Of a stretch of DNA of 33,097 nucleotides, positions 30,839-33,097 are shown piece by piece; the stretch's first letter is position 1; the number at the start of each line of letters is the position of its first letter. The notes below the pieces were generated by a model that worked only from the letters and a program-made list of their open reading frames with translations, did no database searches and was not told where the DNA came from. The translations under genes and the position numbers were made by a program. Source of the DNA: Pseudomonadota bacterium (GTDB lineage: Bacteria; Pseudomonadota; Gammaproteobacteria; Ga0077536); assembly GCA_029977665.1 (NCBI GenBank), contig JAPOKK010000011.1, positions 1 through 33,097 of the forward strand. The letters run 5' to 3'.

Positions 30839-32852
30839 ACTCGCCCTCGGCGAGCGCCTGCTCGAGTTGCGACATCAGGCGCGACCAGTGCACCCGGCGC
30901 ACGCGCCCGATCAGGTCCACGCGCGGCAGCCACGCGCCCTTGACGATGTAGTAGCCGTCCTCCGCCGGCGCGATACCGTCCATGTGGCAGACATCGTTCT
31001 CGAGCCGGCAGGAAATGCCGAGACGCTCATAGGCGAAATCCTCGAACACGCGCAGGAAAGTCGTCGACAGCGCCGCGCCGCCACCGCCCGCAACGCGCGA
31101 GATGGTATCGACGGCGCGCTGGCTCAGAAGGTGGCGCGAATCGTCCTCGGGCGGCGTGCGGAAGCTCGCGTCGAAGCGCACCGGCTCGCCCTTGAGCATG
31201 CGCAGGTCGGCAATATCGACGTCGAGACGCCCGGTGATGCGCCCGAACGGCACGACCTCGGTGATCTGGGCGAGATCGAGGTTGCGCATGTGGATGCTCG
31301 CCTCGATCTCGGGCACGAGACCGAGCGGGCGCGCGATGCGCAGACCTTCGATCGCGATGTCGCCGTCGAAGGCGCGCGCCTCGAGCTTGCCACCGAGCGT
31401 CACCACGCCGTTCTTGTACGTCAACAGCGGCAGGCGACCCGACAGCGTACCGGCGAACGGCGGCCAGTCGAGCGCGAGCGTGAGCTGGGCGAGATCGATC
31501 GGCTCGAGCGCCGCCTCGAGGCCAAGCGCCAGGTCGTCGCTGCCGTAGTCGCGCAGCGTGAAGCGATCGATGGTGAGCGCGCCGCCGAGCAACGGGATGC
31601 GCGCCGGCTCGAGCAGATCGACCGCGGCGCCGGCGATGCCGAGGACGAGATCGGTCGCATCGAAACCGGCGCCGTAGAGAAAGCCGCCATCGACGTGCAG
31701 CACCGTGGCGGCGAGATCGGCGCCGTCGGCCGCCCAGTGCACCTCGCCGCCGGCGCCGTACAGGGCAAGACGGCCGTCGCGGTCTTCCAGGTCGAGACGT
31801 TCGAGCACGACGTCGAGCGCGCTGAGCGCGCCGTCGGCGACCCGCACCCGCCCGCTCAGCGCGCCTTCGATGTCGAGGCGGGCGAGCGGCGTGCCGACGA
31901 GAAAGCCGGCGAGATAAGCCTGGTAGGCGGCGGGGAATGTCATTTGTGCAACCGCGATGTCGGCCTGCGCGAGGGCGCCGTCGACCACCTGCAGGCCGCG
32001 CCCTTCGAGCTGCATCACGCCGGGCTGGTCGAGCGTCAGCGCGGAGAACGCCAGGCGCGCGGTCGCCGGCTCGTAGCGGTAGTCCGCGACAGCGCTGACC
32101 GGGTAGCGCGCGAGGTCGAGGTAAACCGGCTCGGCGTAGGCGCCGCCGTGGTCGAGGGCGAGCCGCGCGTGTCCCATCCAGGACTCGCCCGCCGCATCCG
32201 CGCGCAGATCGAGATCGAATTCGCCGCTGAGCGCCTCGCCCGCCAGCGTGCCCGGCTGATTGCTGAACGCGAGGCCGGCGAAGCGCGCCTGCACGGCCAC
32301 AGCGGCGTCGCGCGCGGCGGGGATGGTCGTGTCGATGGCGAGTTCGCCGACGGTCACGCTGGTCGCGCCCTCGATGGCGAGCTCGCGGCCGTTGACGACG
32401 AGCCGCGTCTGCCCCTCGACGACGTGCAGTTCGGCCTCGAGGTGGCCGCCGAGGATGGCGCGGGTCGAGAGCGTCATATCGAGGGCGCCGCTCGCCGCGT
32501 AGACGAACGTGACCTCGGCGTCGAGCCGCCCGTGGACTGCATGCGTCGCTTGCAGCGTCGCGGCGGGACAACGCAGCGCGCTTGCGTCCAGACGCAGGCG
32601 CGCGCAGCGCAGCGTGACGTCTTCGAGCACCCCGAGCGGACCGGGCAGGATCACGCGGTCCGCGGAGAAGCGGGCCGCGGGTGCGGTGATGTCCTGCCAG
32701 TCGAGCGTGAGCGCGACGCCTTCGCCAGCGAGACCCGCGACGTCCACGCGCGCCAGGCGCAACGCGAGATCGTTGGCCACGGCAGCGGGCATCGCCAGCG
32801 CCGCGGCCGCAAGCGCGACGGCCCACAGCGAGCGCATCGGCCATGCATTCAT
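30825..32852 (-). CDS. ydbH: YdbH-family AsmA-like envelope protein (intermembrane lipid transport)
   Basis: 675 aa from the ATG at 32852; an ATG 5 codons on is also possible, and the listed ORF adds 63 upstream codons. The N-terminal hydrophobic stretch SLWAVALAAAALAMPAAVAN looks like a signal peptide or an anchor. The middle consists of many short beta-strand repeats typical of AsmA-like bridges. The C-terminal YdbH signature is clear: VDTISRVAGGGGAALSTTFLRVFEDFAYERLGISCRLENDVCHMDGIAPAEDGYYIVKGAWLPRVDLIGRVRRVHWSRLM. It is shorter than E. coli YdbH, about 880 aa. From family knowledge it helps carry phospholipids across the periplasm with YnbE/YdbL. Its partner gene is beyond the MFS gene. 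Confidence 0.85.
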   Translation of the reverse strand: MNAWPMRSLWAVALAAAALAMPAAVANDLALRLARVDVAGLAGEGVALTLDWQDITAPAARFSADRVILPGPLGVLEDVTLRCARLRLDASALRCPAATLQATHAVHGRLDAEVTFVYAASGALDMTLSTRAILGGHLEAELHVVEGQTRLVVNGRELAIEGATSVTVGELAIDTTIPAARDAAVAVQARFAGLAFSNQPGTLAGEALSGEFDLDLRADAAGESWMGHARLALDHGGAYAEPVYLDLARYPVSAVADYRYEPATARLAFSALTLDQPGVMQLEGRGLQVVDGALAQADIAVAQMTFPAAYQAYLAGFLVGTPLARLDIEGALSGRVRVADGALSALDVVLERLDLEDRDGRLALYGAGGEVHWAADGADLAATVLHVDGGFLYGAGFDATDLVLGIAGAAVDLLEPARIPLLGGALTIDRFTLRDYGSDDLALGLEAALEPIDLAQLTLALDWPPFAGTLSGRLPLLTYKNGVVTLGGKLEARAFDGDIAIEGLRIARPLGLVPEIEASIHMRNLDLAQITEVVPFGRITGRLDVDIADLRMLKGEPVRFDASFRTPPEDDSRHLLSQRAVDTISRVAGGGGAALSTTFLRVFEDFAYERLGISCRLENDVCHMDGIAPAEDGYYIVKGAWLPRVDLIGRVRRVHWSRLMSQLEQALAEGEFRIE

Positions 32853-32907
32853 CGTTGCATCGACACGGCGCCGCGCAAGCAAGCCGGACGCAGCGCCCTC
32901 GTCCGCC

Positions 32908-33097
32908 TCACCGGCGCGCGCGGCCGAGGCGGTAACCGAGCCGCGGAAAATGCACGTGCACCTCCCCCGTGGCCGCGCTCGTACTCGCCAGGGTGATACA
33001 GCGCGCGTCGACCGCGACCAGGCGCCCGCTCGCGGGCGCATCCTCGTCGAGCGGGCGGACCGTCACCGCGTCGCCGCGCGACACGCCCTCGGGCACA
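32908..33097 (-). CDS. C-terminal end of a probable glutathione S-transferase family protein (partial)
   Basis: Only the last 62 codons are inside the window; the gene continues upstream beyond base 33097, and the GTG at 33096 is probably internal. The peptide PEGVSRGDAVTVRPLDEDAPASGRLVAVDARCITLASTSAATGEVHVHFPRLGYRL resembles the C-terminal extension of a bacterial GST subgroup (xxGDxVxVxPxDxxxDPVxGxLVA...VVVHFPRxGY). That resemblance is from memory and the fold-defining thioredoxin domain is out of view, so the identity is tentative. It lies 55 bp upstream of ydbH on the same strand. Confidence 0.5.
   Translation of the reverse strand, partial: VPEGVSRGDAVTVRPLDEDAPASGRLVAVDARCITLASTSAATGEVHVHFPRLGYRLGRARR

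Noticed and set aside
30867-32996. 709-aa plus-strand ORF opposite ydbH
   Set aside because: His/Arg/Glu-rich shadow of the YdbH frame with no recognisable domain; the minus strand has the YdbH C-terminal signature.

Overview
This 33 kb window comes from a GC-rich proteobacterial chromosome, most likely an uncultured or environmental gammaproteobacterium. The pointers are a YdbH/YdbL-type envelope pair, a SpeD/SpeH-type AdoMet decarboxylase, a VPLPA-CTERM (exosortase-sorted) surface protein, E. coli-type citrate synthase, a box-type benzoate pathway and a PAS-GGDEF-EAL signalling protein. No rRNA, tRNA, CRISPR array, integrase or transposase gene was seen.

Layout. (1) 1-3618, minus strand: the 5' end of an AdoMet decarboxylase gene with a folded-looking leader, and a tight three-gene operon (GCS2 ligase, AstE/aspartoacylase-like metalloenzyme, N-formylglutamate amidohydrolase-like enzyme). 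(2) 3701-9691, plus strand: an aerobic benzoyl-CoA (box) cluster, boxR-boxC-boxB-ferredoxin-benzoate-CoA ligase. It has a promoter overlapping a TGCA-N6-TGCA operator and lacks boxA. (3) 9692-13665: a noncoding stretch with nested hairpins, a 43-codon unlisted ORF coupled to a histidine kinase that carries a pseudo-receiver, then a REC-PAS-GGDEF-EAL protein. (4) dinB and, convergent to it, a VPLPA-CTERM secreted protein gene with a sigma-54 type promoter. (5) 16245-22967: an IclR regulator followed by a split B12-dependent acyl-CoA mutase, its MeaB-type GTPase, a universal stress protein, an acyl-CoA dehydrogenase and a two-domain VOC dioxygenase. (6) A small inverted-repeat element at 22970-23068 that provides the end and stop codon of a convergent aminotransferase gene. 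(7) 24376-28748, minus strand: a dual-BON lipoprotein, a gltA-maoC-FAH gene string, and a TSUP permease. (8) 28825-33097: ydbL-like and ydbH-like genes separated by an oppositely oriented MFS gene, then the C-terminal end of a probable glutathione transferase.

How the genes fit together. Benzoate would be activated by the CoA ligase, epoxidised by BoxB using electrons delivered through the ferredoxin or an unlinked BoxA, and opened by BoxC, with BoxR sensing benzoyl-CoA. The mutase/MeaB/acyl-CoA dehydrogenase block and the citrate synthase string fit use of the resulting acyl-CoAs, but that link is inferred. Starts were re-chosen by ribosome-binding sites, family N-termini and stop/start overlaps, so many differ from the ORF track.
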